NCBI GenBank assembly: GCA_903828785.1
Contig: CAIKNP010000022.1
Coordinates: 1-64,000 of the forward strand
Direction of reading: 5' to 3'
Length of the DNA stretch: 64,000 nucleotides
Source of the DNA: an uncultured Actinomycetes bacterium
GTDB taxonomy: Bacteria; Actinomycetota; Acidimicrobiia; Acidimicrobiales; RAAP-2
Every line of letters starts with the position of its first letter. Within the stretch, counting starts at the first letter, position 1. The translations under genes were made by a program, and so were the position numbers. This document shows, one piece after another, positions 25,860 through 34,505 of the stretch. Below the pieces are notes generated by a model, which saw nothing but the letters and a program-made list of their open reading frames with translations, was not told where the DNA came from and made no database searches.

Positions 25860-27276
25860 TTCCTCGCGTCCGGGTCCGCTCAGCGCCATTACCCTCGCGG
25901 TACGTGAGGGTAGATTGCGCGCCGTTGACGTCATCGAGTGCTCGATTGCGGCCCTCGAGTCAACCCGTGATCATCTGAACCCCTTTCTCGAGGAAGACTT
26001 CGAAGGGGCGAGGACGGCGGCGGAGGCGCTGGACGGCGGCGATGACCGAAATGGCCCCCTCGCTGGAGCTCCGCTGCTTATCAAGGACCTCGAGGATTGG
26101 CGTGGTCACCCCACGGGCAAGGGATCTCGAACAACGTCGCGCGAAGCGGCGCGTGCCACCGGCGCGACGCCGAGTAAGTTGATCGCCGCGGGGGCCATAC
26201 CCCTGGCCAAGGCCACCCTGCCCGAGTTCGCCATCGAAGGATTCACCGCCAATCTGGCCACCGGGGTTACGCGCAACCCCTGGAACAGTGACTACTCCCC
26301 CGGTGGATCCAGCGGCGGATCCGCTGCCGCACTGGCCGCCGGTGCGGTGGCCATTGCAACCGCCACCGACGGTGGAGGGTCCATTCGCATTCCGGCGTCA
26401 TTCTGTGGTCTCGTTGGCTTGAAGCCCACCAACGGGATCGTGGGCCAGTGGCCCGCGGCTGACTGGATTGATTACTCCACCGACGGGCCCTTCGCCACCT
26501 CCGCCGACGACTTGCGACTGCTCTATTCGCTCATGCGCGGAGCGGTGGACGGTGACCCCCGTGTTCCCAGTGAGGCCATGCTCGACGCCATGACCACCCG
26601 GCGAGCCACCCGACTCATCGCCGCCGAACGTACCTCGCCCCTGGGCCCGCTGCCGGAGGCGCTGCGCGTCGCTTTTACTGACGCCGTGGGCACCTTCGCC
26701 CAGCTCTACGAACTCGAAGTTGAATGGATGCAGCCCGTAGCGTTTTTCCCCACGGGCGATCCCGACCTCGATTGGTTCACCGTTACCGCGGCCGAGCACG
26801 TCGCGGCGCTGGGTCGAGCCTTCGTCGAGAACAACATGGACGCATTCCACCGCGCCACGCAGGAATACTTGACCGCGGGCTTAGCGGTGCCTATTGACGA
26901 CTACTTGGCGGCGCGCCGGCGGCGCTTCGAGTACGTGCGGCGCATGGACGAGATACTGGGCCAAGACGCATTGCTCCTCACCCCAACGGTGGCCAGTGCC
27001 GGGTGGCTCGCTGACGGGCGCATGGACTTGCACAGCGAGGTACACGGACTCGCGCCCGCGGTCTTCTCCACCGCGATGCAGAACGTCACTGGTAATCCGG
27101 CCCTCTCGCTTCCCGCGGGAATGCTGCCCACCGGTCTGCCCTTCGGCCTGCAAGTAACGGCGGCCCACTTCGCCGACCAGCAACTGCTCGACGTCGCCGA
27201 TGACTGGCAGGACGCGCAGCCCTGGGCGCGCTGCGCACCCGGCTATACGCCCTTGGATGAACAATTAGGCCTCTAA
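25852..27276 (+). CDS. Amidase-signature family hydrolase
   Basis: This protein of about 474 residues hydrolyses amide bonds. It has the catalytic Lys in [13 protein letters not shown], the Gly/Ser-rich signature [17 protein letters not shown] with the cis-Ser, and the nucleophile Ser in [20 protein letters not shown]. The C-terminal [20 protein letters not shown] completes the fold. The substrate is unknown. The TTG at 25852, eight bases inside the rhodanese end, gives the normal family length. Starts further upstream would be antisense to conserved sequence. The start codon is uncertain. Confidence 0.85.
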   Translation: MSSSSRPGPLSAITLAVREGRLRAVDVIECSIAALESTRDHLNPFLEEDFEGARTAAEALDGGDDRNGPLAGAPLLIKDLEDWRGHPTGKGSRTTSREAARATGATPSKLIAAGAIPLAKATLPEFAIEGFTANLATGVTRNPWNSDYSPGGSSGGSAAALAAGAVAIATATDGGGSIRIPASFCGLVGLKPTNGIVGQWPAADWIDYSTDGPFATSADDLRLLYSLMRGAVDGDPRVPSEAMLDAMTTRRATRLIAAERTSPLGPLPEALRVAFTDAVGTFAQLYELEVEWMQPVAFFPTGDPDLDWFTVTAAEHVAALGRAFVENNMDAFHRATQEYLTAGLAVPIDDYLAARRRRFEYVRRMDEILGQDALLLTPTVASAGWLADGRMDLHSEVHGLAPAVFSTAMQNVTGNPALSLPAGMLPTGLPFGLQVTAAHFADQQLLDVADDWQDAQPWARCAPGYTPLDEQLGL

Positions 27277-27285
27277 GCCGTCGCC

Positions 27286-27408
27286 TTACTTCTTTGGTTC
27301 AAGAAGTCCGCCCTTGGCGGTCTTCTTGGCATTCTTGTCATTGCGCTTTTCCTTCAATGACTTGCCCGCCTTCTTCTCGTTGCGTTGATTCGGTGACTTT
27401 TCGCCCAC
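27286..27408 (-). CDS. Small basic Lys-rich protein (40 residues)
   Basis: The frame reads GEKSPNQRNEKKAGKSLKEK, then RNDKNAKKTAKGGLLEPKK. It has about one third Lys/Arg and no hydrophobic segment. The GTG start has GAAGGAG six bases upstream, one of the best ribosome sites in the window, and the gene fills the gap between amidase and RHH genes. Short Lys-rich proteins ending like this are common in actinobacteria. The function is unknown, possibly ribosome or nucleic-acid binding by charge alone. Confidence 0.65.
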   Translation of the reverse strand: MGEKSPNQRNEKKAGKSLKEKRNDKNAKKTAKGGLLEPKK

Positions 27409-27584
27409 GGCGACTCCTTCGTTCCTGAGATCCCGGAGTGGGTCTCACTAGCCACTGGTAGTTGGCCACTCGAGCGACGCGCCGGGGCACGAATCACGAA
27501 TGCTTTCTAGAAGGGATACCTCGACCTTATCTCTCCCACCGTGGTGTCACACCCGCGCGCCACACTGGAGAGGTCATGAAGTTC

Positions 27585-27613
27585 GTATCACACTTGTATT
27601 ACAACTGTGATAC
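27585..27613. promoter_or_regulatory. 29-bp palindromic operator overlapping the RHH/vWA promoter
   Basis: The arms GTATCACA (27585-27592) and TGTGATAC (27606-27613) are perfect inverted repeats. Inside, TTGTA (27594-27598) mirrors TACAA (27600-27604) around a central T, so only the C-C pair breaks symmetry. The right arm overlaps the -10-like TACACT (27611-27616), which is six bases before the ATG at 27623. A repressor here would block transcription. The adjacent ribbon-helix-helix protein is the natural candidate, by inference. Confidence 0.65.
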
Positions 27614-27622
27614 ACTAACGAC

Positions 27623-27832
27623 ATGACGAAACAATCCCCATCCCAGCATTTTCTGGTTAGTTCCAGAGAAGGAAAAGCCAAAACGAATCAACTCATCAGT
27701 ATCCGCCTGCCCCAGGAGCTCATCGAGCGCCTGGCGCTGGTTGGCAATGACGAAAGTCTTTCGATGAGCGACACGATTCGCTTAGTTCTGGAGCGGGGGC
27801 TCCGTGCATCATCTAAAAAGAAGGGTAGTTAA
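27623..27832 (+). CDS. Ribbon-helix-helix (CopG/Arc-type) regulator
   Basis: This 69-residue protein has a basic flexible N-terminus, then LISIRLPQELIERLALVG as beta strand plus first helix, and SMSDTIRLVLERGLRASS as second helix. That is a canonical ribbon-helix-helix dimer fold that binds palindromic DNA through the strand. It sits 9 bases after a near-perfect palindrome and two bases before the vWA gene, so it probably autoregulates a two-gene operon. It could be the antitoxin half of a pair, but the partner lacks toxin features. Confidence 0.75.
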   Translation: MTKQSPSQHFLVSSREGKAKTNQLISIRLPQELIERLALVGNDESLSMSDTIRLVLERGLRASSKKKGS

Positions 27833-27834
27833 GC

Positions 27835-28497
27835 ATGACCACAGCAATCCCACACATTTATTTCCTCCTCGACCGTTCCGGGTCGATGGAGTCCATGGCC
27901 TCGGACGTGATCGGGGGCTTCAACAGCTTCATCAAGGAGCAAGCGCTCGACGGTGGCGACGCGCTCTTGACCCTGGTGCAGTTCGACGGCGGGGACATCC
28001 ACGAGGTGGTGACCGCCGCCACGCCCATCCACGAGGTGGCGCCGCTCACCAGTACGAGCTTCGTCCCTCGGGGCAACACGCCCTTGTTTGACGCCATGGG
28101 TCGGCTCATCACCGACGCGACCATTCGCGCCGAGGAGACGGACAAGGAAGAGGTCATCATGTTCGTGACCTTTACCGACGGCGAGGAAAACGCCAGCCGT
28201 GAATACAGTCACAGCCAGATCTTCGACTTGGTGAAGAACCGCGAGGCTAAGGGTTGGACCTTCGTCTACCTCGGTGCCAACCAGGACTCCTACGCCTCGG
28301 GCCGCACCATGGGATACGGTGCAGACCAGGTGCAGGACTTCGAGGCGTCGAGCGACGGCGCCGCGCTGGCCTTCAGTTCACTGAGCAAGGGCATGATCCG
28401 CGAACGCGGAAAGATTCGGGCGAAGCAGCAGCGCGACGTTTCCACCTTCTTCGAAGGCGACAAGGAAGCCGAAGCTGCGCTTCGCGCCAAGCCCTAG
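27835..28497 (+). CDS. von Willebrand factor A domain protein
   Basis: This 220-residue cytosolic protein is essentially one vWA domain with a complete metal site: DRSGSMES (DxSxS) near 13-20, the Thr in RGNTPLFDA near 83, and FTDGEENAS near 119. There is no signal peptide and no second domain. Its C-terminal 60 residues are helical and charged. vWA proteins act as metal-dependent adaptors. It is cotranscribed with the RHH regulator (two-base gap). The partner and process are unknown. Its stop shares CTAG with the convergent SCP2 gene. Confidence 0.8.
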   Translation: MTTAIPHIYFLLDRSGSMESMASDVIGGFNSFIKEQALDGGDALLTLVQFDGGDIHEVVTAATPIHEVAPLTSTSFVPRGNTPLFDAMGRLITDATIRAEETDKEEVIMFVTFTDGEENASREYSHSQIFDLVKNREAKGWTFVYLGANQDSYASGRTMGYGADQVQDFEASSDGAALAFSSLSKGMIRERGKIRAKQQRDVSTFFEGDKEAEAALRAKP

Positions 28498-28877
28498 TTC
28501 GAGGACTCGTCGGCGCTCGTTGGCGCGAATACCGCCGAGAGCCCTTGGGCAATATTCAGCAGTTTGTTGAGGTCCCCCCGGACTTTGATGCGGCCCTCGC
28601 GCAAGGCGGTGGCGCTACTTAGTTGCCCACCGCTCAGTGCGAGGGCGTCGTCGTACTTGAGGGTGAGGATGGTTTCGGCGGCCAAGTGGTCACCGGCGTG
28701 CAGGGTAGTGCTGGCACTGGACACACTCAGCGTGAGCGCGTGTGCGCCCGTCGATGGCGCACCAAGGAGTTCAAAGACGACGTGCAGCGCTTGCTCCGGG
28801 GCACCCTCGAGCGGAGCAGTCTGCTCGAGTCGCTGCCCAGCCTCGGCGAACCACTCCGGCGAGAGGAAGGTGGCCAC
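28494..28877 (-). CDS. SCP2 sterol-binding domain protein
   Basis: This 127-residue protein has the end of an SCP2-like lipid-binding fold: AAETILTLKYDDALALSGGQ, then TALREGRIKVRGDLNKLLNI, the conserved D/G-rich final block. Such proteins bind fatty acyl or sterol ligands, with unknown ligand here. The GTG at 28877 is two bases after the sdhB stop, so it is probably the last gene of the sdhCAB transcript. The longer open frame upstream is antisense-like and runs through sdhB, so it was rejected. Confidence 0.68.
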   Translation of the reverse strand: MATFLSPEWFAEAGQRLEQTAPLEGAPEQALHVVFELLGAPSTGAHALTLSVSSASTTLHAGDHLAAETILTLKYDDALALSGGQLSSATALREGRIKVRGDLNKLLNIAQGLSAVFAPTSADESSN

Positions 28878-28879
28878 GC

Positions 28880-29659
28880 TTAGGGCGCGGGTTGAACGGC
28901 CGCGTCCGCTGCCTTGGTCTTGGTCTTGCGGCGAATCTTGCGACCCAGCCACGCCACCGGGTCGTAGTGGGCGTCCACGACGCGCTCCTTCAGGGGAATG
29001 ATGGCGTTGTCGGTGATCTTGATGTGCTCGGGGCAGACTTCCGTGCAGCACTTGGTGATATTGCAATAGCCCAAACCAGCCTCTTCGCGAATGAAGTCGC
29101 GTCGGTCGTTGGTGTCGAGCGGGTGCATCTCGAGCTCGGCGTAGCGGATGAAGAAACGTGGACCGGCGTAGTTCGTCTTGTTCTCTTCGTGGTCACGAAT
29201 CACGTGGCAGACGTCCTGGCACATGAAGCACTCGATGCACTTACGGAACTCCTGCCCGCGCTCCACGTCCTCTTGGAACATGCGGTAGCCCTCTTCGGGC
29301 ATGGGTGGAGGCAACAGGGCCGGCACCTTCTCCGCCATCCGGTAGTTGAAGGAGACGTCCGTGACGAGGTCGCGGATAATGGGGAAGGTCTTCATCGGAG
29401 TCACCGTCACCGGGCCCTCGGGAAGCTGGTCCATTCGAGTCATGCACAGCAGGCGGGGCTTGCCATTGATCTCGGCGGCGCAACTGCCGCACTTGCCGGC
29501 CTTACAGTTCCAGCGGCAGGCGAGGTCCGGCGCCTCGGTGGCTTGAATACGGTGAATGAGGTCGAGCACGACTTCACCCTCGTTCTGTTCGGTGACGTAC
29601 TCCTCAAAGTCACCACCACTCGCGTCGCCGCGCCACACGCGTAAAGTCACGTCAGTCAT
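28880..29659 (-). CDS. sdhB: Succinate dehydrogenase iron-sulfur subunit
   Basis: This 259-residue protein has the [2Fe-2S] motif CRWNCKAGKCGSCAAEINGK near 45-65. The C-terminal ferredoxin-like clusters are CIECFMCQDVCHVIRDH and CNITKCCTEVCPEHIKITD, which bind the [4Fe-4S] and [3Fe-4S] centres. It passes electrons from SdhA to the quinone site. The ATG shares one base with the sdhA stop (TAATG). It resembles the mycobacterial Sdh1 iron-sulfur protein. Confidence 0.95.
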   Translation of the reverse strand: MTDVTLRVWRGDASGGDFEEYVTEQNEGEVVLDLIHRIQATEAPDLACRWNCKAGKCGSCAAEINGKPRLLCMTRMDQLPEGPVTVTPMKTFPIIRDLVTDVSFNYRMAEKVPALLPPPMPEEGYRMFQEDVERGQEFRKCIECFMCQDVCHVIRDHEENKTNYAGPRFFIRYAELEMHPLDTNDRRDFIREEAGLGYCNITKCCTEVCPEHIKITDNAIIPLKERVVDAHYDPVAWLGRKIRRKTKTKAADAAVQPAP

Positions 29660-31473
29660 TAGTGGGCCTCCTCGAGCAGGGCCTTGAGTTCAGCCGGAAT
29701 GGGCAGCAGTGGCGAGCGTTCGGTGAAGATGGGGCTATCCCAGTTCCCCCCGTCACTGCGGTGGGCCAGGTTAAAGGTCGCGAAAGTGGGATCGGCGTTG
29801 GGGTAGTCCTCGCGGGTGTGGCCCCCGCGCGACTCTTGGCGCAGGGTGGCGCCGCGGGTCACGCACTGACAGACCGCCAGCATGGCCGGTAGGTCGGTGG
29901 CCAGGTTCCAACCGGGGTTGTAGGCACGGCCACCCTTGACCTTGATCTTCTTCAGGCGGTCGCTGAAGGCGTCGAGCGCGGCCGCGGCCTCGAGAAGCTC
30001 GGACTCCGTGCGAATGATGCCGACGTTGGCCTGCATCATTTCCTGTAGGTCCCGCTGGATGTCGTAGGGGTTCTCACCCTCCTCAGCGTCGAAGGGGGCC
30101 AGGGCCTCGGCCACGGCGGCCTCCACCTCGGCCATGTTCATTTCGCGCGCCACGGCCCCAGCCTGGACGTAGGCCACGGCACCGAGACCGGCTCGACGAC
30201 CAAAGACGATGAGGTCCGAGAGTGAATTGCCGCCGAGGCGGTTCGCCCCGTGCATGCCACCGGTGACTTCGCCCGCGGCGAAGAGACCGGGCACCGCAGT
30301 TTCGGCGCTTTCGGCGTCGACCTGAACACCACCCATGATGTAGTGGTTGGTCGGCCCGATCTCCATCGGCTCCTTGGTGATATCTACCCCGGCCAGTTCC
30401 ATGAACTGGTGGTACATGGAGGGCAGACGGCGGCGAATAAATTCAGGCGAACGCCGTGAGGCAATGTCGAGGTAGACGCCCCCGTGGGGTGAGCCTCTCC
30501 CGGCCTTCACTTCGGCATTGATGGCGCGGGCTACTTCGTCGCGCGGGAGCAGTTCCGGCGGACGACGACCCGCGGTGTGGTCGTCATACCACTTGTCGGC
30601 CTCTTCTTCCGTCTCGGCGGTTTCGGCGCGGAACATGTCCGCGACGTAGTTAAACATGAAGCGCTTGCCTTCCGAGTTGCGCAACACCCCTCCGTCACCG
30701 CGTACTCCTTCGGTGACCAGCAATCCGCGAACCGACAGGGGCCAGACCATGCCGGTGGGGTGGAACTGGATGCACTCCATGTCGATGAGCTTGGCGCCCG
30801 CCCACAGCGCCATGGCGTGACCGTCGCCGGTGCCCTCCCAGGAGTTCGACGTGAACTTCCAGGATTTTCCGGATCCGCCGGTGGCCAAAATGACGGCCTT
30901 GGCACTGAAGGTCACGAACTCACCGGTGGCTCGCCAGTAGGCCACGCATCCGGCGATGCGACCCTCGAGATCGTGCACCAGCTTTAGAACCTTGCACTCC
31001 ATAAAGACGTCAGTCCCCATAGAGACGACCTTCTGCTGCAGGGTACGAATGAGTTCCAGACCGGTACGGTCCCCTACGTGCGCGAGACGGGCGTAGCGGT
31101 GGCCGCCGAAGTCTCGTTGCTGAATCTTGCCATCCTTGGTGCGGTCAAACAGGGCACCCCACTGCTCGAGCTCGAGCACGCGCTGGGGTGCTTCCTTGGC
31201 GTGGAGTTCGGCCATGCGGTAATTGTTCAGGTACTTTCCACCGCGCATCGTGTCGCGAAAGTGGACCTTCCAGTTGTCCTCGGGGTAGACGTTACCCATG
31301 GCGGCGGCCATGCCACCCTCGGCCATGACGGTGTGGGCCTTTCCGAGCAGGGACTTGGTGATGAGCGCCACGCTCAGCCCCTGCTGCTTGGCTTCAACGG
31401 CCGCGCGAAGACCGGCGCCACCAGCGCCGATGATGACAACGTCGTACTCGTGGTGTTCGTAGGTCACGGTCAT
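29659..31473 (-). CDS. sdhA: Succinate dehydrogenase flavoprotein subunit
   Basis: This 604-residue FAD protein has IIGAGGAGLRAAVEAKQQG (dinucleotide binding) and AHTVMAEGGMAAAMGN (covalent FAD-type His region). Substrate-site blocks are YARLAHVGDRTGLELIRTL, HPTGMVWPLSVRGLLVTEGV (active site His and Arg) and GGMHGANRLGGNSLSDLIVFG. It oxidises succinate to fumarate in the TCA cycle at the inner face of the membrane. It follows the anchor gene by three bases. Confidence 0.96.
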   Translation of the reverse strand: MTVTYEHHEYDVVIIGAGGAGLRAAVEAKQQGLSVALITKSLLGKAHTVMAEGGMAAAMGNVYPEDNWKVHFRDTMRGGKYLNNYRMAELHAKEAPQRVLELEQWGALFDRTKDGKIQQRDFGGHRYARLAHVGDRTGLELIRTLQQKVVSMGTDVFMECKVLKLVHDLEGRIAGCVAYWRATGEFVTFSAKAVILATGGSGKSWKFTSNSWEGTGDGHAMALWAGAKLIDMECIQFHPTGMVWPLSVRGLLVTEGVRGDGGVLRNSEGKRFMFNYVADMFRAETAETEEEADKWYDDHTAGRRPPELLPRDEVARAINAEVKAGRGSPHGGVYLDIASRRSPEFIRRRLPSMYHQFMELAGVDITKEPMEIGPTNHYIMGGVQVDAESAETAVPGLFAAGEVTGGMHGANRLGGNSLSDLIVFGRRAGLGAVAYVQAGAVAREMNMAEVEAAVAEALAPFDAEEGENPYDIQRDLQEMMQANVGIIRTESELLEAAAALDAFSDRLKKIKVKGGRAYNPGWNLATDLPAMLAVCQCVTRGATLRQESRGGHTREDYPNADPTFATFNLAHRSDGGNWDSPIFTERSPLLPIPAELKALLEEAH

Positions 31474-31476
31474 TCC

Positions 31477-32292
31477 TTAAAAGAGTCGCAGGTCAGTGAT
31501 GGCACCGGACGCGACCAGTCGAACGTAGACGTCGGTGAGGGCGACAAAGATCAGCGAGGCCCAAGCGAAATTCATGTGTCGAGCGTTGAGCGGCGTCACG
31601 AGCTTCCAGAGACGGTAGCGAATGGGGGCGGCCTTGAAGCTCTTGACCTGACCACCACAGAGGTGGCGGCAGGCGTGGCAGGACAGTGAGTAGAGCCAGA
31701 GCAAGGTGGCGTTAAGAGTGAGGACCAGCGTGCCGACGGTCACGCCCCAGCCAATGCCGGGCTGGTGGAAGGCTCTGATGGCGTCGTAGGTCAAGAGGGC
31801 GTTGAACACCAGACCGGCGTAGAAAAAGTAGCGGTGCGCGTTTTGCATTATGAGCGGAAAGCGCGTCTCACCCGAGTAAGTGGCGTGCTTGTCCGAAACG
31901 GCACAGGCTGGCGGCGACCACCAAAAAGCGCGGTAGTAACTGCGGCGATAGTAGTAACAGGTGAGACGAAAACCCAGGGGGAAGATCAAGATCAGCAGCG
32001 CCGGCGAGAGGGGCCAACCCTGCAGGAAGAAACCAGCTCGAGATCCGGCCGCGCAACTACTGGCCAAGCAGGGTGAGTAGAAGGGACTGATGAGGTCGCG
32101 GCCCAGGGCGGCGCCGGCGTAGTAATTGTGGGGGTTAAAGGCTGACCAGGTGGAGTAGATAACGAAGGCCGTCAGAATGGAGACCGTCACGACCGGCTGC
32201 AGCCACCAGCGATCAGTGCGCAGGGTGGGGACATCGGGTCCACCCCGTGTCCCGCCCAGGACCACTTGGGTGGCACGTTCCGTCGTCGACAC
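31477..32292 (-). CDS. sdhC: Succinate dehydrogenase membrane anchor, mycobacterial Sdh1 type
   Basis: This 271-residue protein has five or six membrane segments. Its sequence blocks, RTDRWWLQPVVTVSILTAFV, FPLGFRLTCYYYRRSYYRAF, PPACAV and RFPLIMQNAHRYFFYAGLV, match my memory of the single large anchor of mycobacterial Sdh1 (Rv0249c type) rather than the paired SdhC/SdhD anchors. It contains several cysteines and a His near the second half. The GTG start has GAGGAG about seven bases upstream. It is first in the sdhCAB-SCP2 operon. Confidence 0.85.
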   Translation of the reverse strand: MSTTERATQVVLGGTRGGPDVPTLRTDRWWLQPVVTVSILTAFVIYSTWSAFNPHNYYAGAALGRDLISPFYSPCLASSCAAGSRAGFFLQGWPLSPALLILIFPLGFRLTCYYYRRSYYRAFWWSPPACAVSDKHATYSGETRFPLIMQNAHRYFFYAGLVFNALLTYDAIRAFHQPGIGWGVTVGTLVLTLNATLLWLYSLSCHACRHLCGGQVKSFKAAPIRYRLWKLVTPLNARHMNFAWASLIFVALTDVYVRLVASGAITDLRLF

Positions 32293-32412
32293 ACTGACTC
32301 CTCTGTAGGTAGTAACTGTCGAGGGCTAGCCCCAACATTTCTTGCTCATTCTACTTAGTACCACCTCGACGCCCTCACGGCCGGCGAGTACATCTTTTAC
32401 GCACGAGTCCCC

Positions 32413-32805
32413 TTAGTGGGTACCACCACGGCGGCCTTCCGACGTGCCACCAATGAGCGCCCAGAACGCCAGACCGACTCCGGGCACGAGCAACCAAATA
32501 CCAAAGACCAGGGCCAGCACCACGAAGAAAGCAGCCATGCCGAGGACGAAGGGAAAAATGGATGAGCCGGGGAAGGTGCCGACGACACCAGCCCCTTCGG
32601 CCTGGGTGGCGTTGGGGTTATCTTCGGCGCGCGGCTTCATGCGACGACTCCACCAGTAGTAGTAGCTACCCGGCAAGAAGCACAGGAGCATGCCGGCAAA
32701 CATCATCACCCCGCCAGCGTTCTCGAGGCTCCAGTTCCAGTAGACCGCGCACATCACTCCAAAGAAGAGCCCGAGGCCGAGCAGGAATTTCGCTTCGGTT
32801 TTCAC
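32413..32805 (-). CDS. ctaF: Cytochrome c oxidase subunit 4, CtaF type
   Basis: This 130-residue protein has three or four membrane segments: KFLLGLGLFFGVMCAVYW, VMMFAGMLLCFLPGSYYYWW and FPFVLGMAAFFVVLALVFGI, then GLAFWALIGG. It is the actinobacterial aa3 oxidase subunit IV (CtaF), of structural role. The GTG at 32805 overlaps the end of the ctaD frame (GTGA, 32802-32805). This means translation of ctaF would normally depend on ribosomes reaching the true ctaD end. Confidence 0.85.
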   Translation of the reverse strand: MKTEAKFLLGLGLFFGVMCAVYWNWSLENAGGVMMFAGMLLCFLPGSYYYWWSRRMKPRAEDNPNATQAEGAGVVGTFPGSSIFPFVLGMAAFFVVLALVFGIWLLVPGVGLAFWALIGGTSEGRRGGTH

Positions 32806-33203
32806 GAGACGCTCGCTTCGTCGTGCGCCCCGTGACCCACTGATCGGTGCTCGGGGTGGTTGAAGTCCCAGGTGGGTCGTTCGGAACGAATCTGGGGCAG
32901 TCGGTAGAAGTTGTGGTGGGGCGGCGGCGACGTGGTGAACCACTCGAGCGTCTGGGCGTCCCAGTGGTTGTCACCGGCGGGATAGCGCTTCCACGAGTAG
33001 CCAACGTTGGCGACGAAGAAGATCGTCGATATCCCGATCAAGAGCGCGCCCAGCGTCGAGAGCTCGTTCAAGTGCTGCCACTGCTGGTGCAGCGGATAGA
33101 CGGCCACGCGGCGCGGCATACCCCACAGACCGAGCAGGTACTGCGGGAAGGTGAATACCTGGGTACCAATGAAGAGGAACCAGAACTGCCACTTACCGAG
33201 TCG
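32802..33203 (-). pseudogene. ctaD: ctaD C-terminal part, beyond an in-frame stop
   Basis: Immediately after the TAA at 33204-33206 the same reading frame continues with RLGKWQFWFLFIGTQVFTFP, then GMPRRVAVY and SPPPHHNFYRLP. This is the standard end of oxidase subunit I (last two membrane helices and the cytoplasmic tail). It has no nearby start codon with a ribosome site; the first ATG is at 33119, inside the conserved region. It is therefore a severed piece, not an independent gene. Confidence 0.8.
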
Positions 33204-34502
33204 TTAGTTGAGTAAGTAACCGGTGATCTTCGGTCCCCAGTAGTAGAGGCCACCCATGGCGCCAAAGACCAAGGCCATGACGACGGAGTGGAAGTGGGCC
33301 ACTACGAAATACGTGTCGTGCGTGAAGAAGTCCAGCGGCGGGCTGGCCAGGTAAATACCCGTAAGGCCACCAATCAAGAAGGTGAAGAGGAAGCCCATGG
33401 ACATCAACATCGCCGTCGAGAACCAGACCTGTCCACGCCACATCGTGCCTATCCAGTTGAACATTTTGATGCCGGTAGGCACCGCGATAAGCAAACTCAT
33501 AATTGAGAAGAAGGGCAGCAGAACCACGCCCGTGGTGAACATGTGGTGGGCCCACACGCCCAGGGAAAGCGCCCCAATGGTCATGGTGGCGAAAATCATT
33601 CCCTTGTAACCAAAGACTGGCTTCTTCGAGAAGACGGCGATTATTTCGGTGACCATGCCGAAGAAGGGCAGGGCGAGAATATAGACCTCGGGATGACCCC
33701 AGAACCAGAAAATGTGTTGCCAGAGCACTGGCACCCCACCACCGCTGTTACTAAAAATATGAGTACCGAAGTGACGGTCGGCGTAGAGCATGATGAGGCC
33801 GGCCGTGAGGACGGGGAAGGCCAAAAGGATCAAAATCGCGGTCACCAGCATGTTCCAGGTGAATATCGGCATGCGGAACATCGTCATGCCCGGTGCCCGC
33901 AAATAGAAAATGGTAGCGACGAGATTCACGCCGGTAAAGATGGCCGAGAATCCGGTGAGCAGCAAACCACCAATCCAGAGGTCGGCGCCAGCGCCGGGGG
34001 TGTTGAGCGAGTTCGACAAGGGCGCGTAGGCCACCCAACCGAAGTTGGCTGCGCCCCCGGTGGTGAAGAAGCCCATCAACATGGTGATCGCCCCGGTGAG
34101 GTAGAGCCAGTACGAAAGCGCGTTCAAACGGGGAAAGGCCATGTCCGGGGCCCCGATCTGAATCGGGACCAAGATGTTGGCCAGCGCACCGAAAGCGAAG
34201 GGACCGGCGAAGAGATAAATCATCACCGAGCCGTGCATCGTGAAGAGCTCGTTGTACTGCGCCAGGGACACCAGGTTGTTATTCGGCGAGACCAGTTGCA
34301 ATCGAATGATTTCGGCGAAGAGTCCGCCGATGACGAAGAGAATCACGGCGGTAACCGTGTAGGAAAGACCGATGATCTTGTGGTCAGTCGTCGTCAACCA
34401 CTTGACAATGCCCGACGGTCCGTGGTGCTCTTCGTGACTTTGGTCGTGGTGAAGGTGGACCTCGTTGGAGACAGCGGCCGCTGGTTCGAGCAGATCGGTC
34501 AT
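33204..34502 (-). CDS. ctaD: Cytochrome c oxidase subunit I, truncated by a premature TAA
   Basis: The frame encodes 432 residues of subunit I with the haem-copper site motifs [27 protein letters not shown] and [18 protein letters not shown]. It stops at codon 433 in GYLLN-stop-RLGKWQFW, where the family has an acidic residue (LLDERLGKWQFW; a GAA-to-TAA change would suffice). The whole 32802-34502 frame would be a normal 566-residue protein. The enzyme reduces oxygen and pumps protons. The truncated form would lack two C-terminal helices. It is encoded between ctaC and ctaF. Confidence 0.9.
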   Translation of the reverse strand: MTDLLEPAAAVSNEVHLHHDQSHEEHHGPSGIVKWLTTTDHKIIGLSYTVTAVILFVIGGLFAEIIRLQLVSPNNNLVSLAQYNELFTMHGSVMIYLFAGPFAFGALANILVPIQIGAPDMAFPRLNALSYWLYLTGAITMLMGFFTTGGAANFGWVAYAPLSNSLNTPGAGADLWIGGLLLTGFSAIFTGVNLVATIFYLRAPGMTMFRMPIFTWNMLVTAILILLAFPVLTAGLIMLYADRHFGTHIFSNSGGGVPVLWQHIFWFWGHPEVYILALPFFGMVTEIIAVFSKKPVFGYKGMIFATMTIGALSLGVWAHHMFTTGVVLLPFFSIMSLLIAVPTGIKMFNWIGTMWRGQVWFSTAMLMSMGFLFTFLIGGLTGIYLASPPLDFFTHDTYFVVAHFHSVVMALVFGAMGGLYYWGPKITGYLLN

Positions 34503-34505
34503 TAT

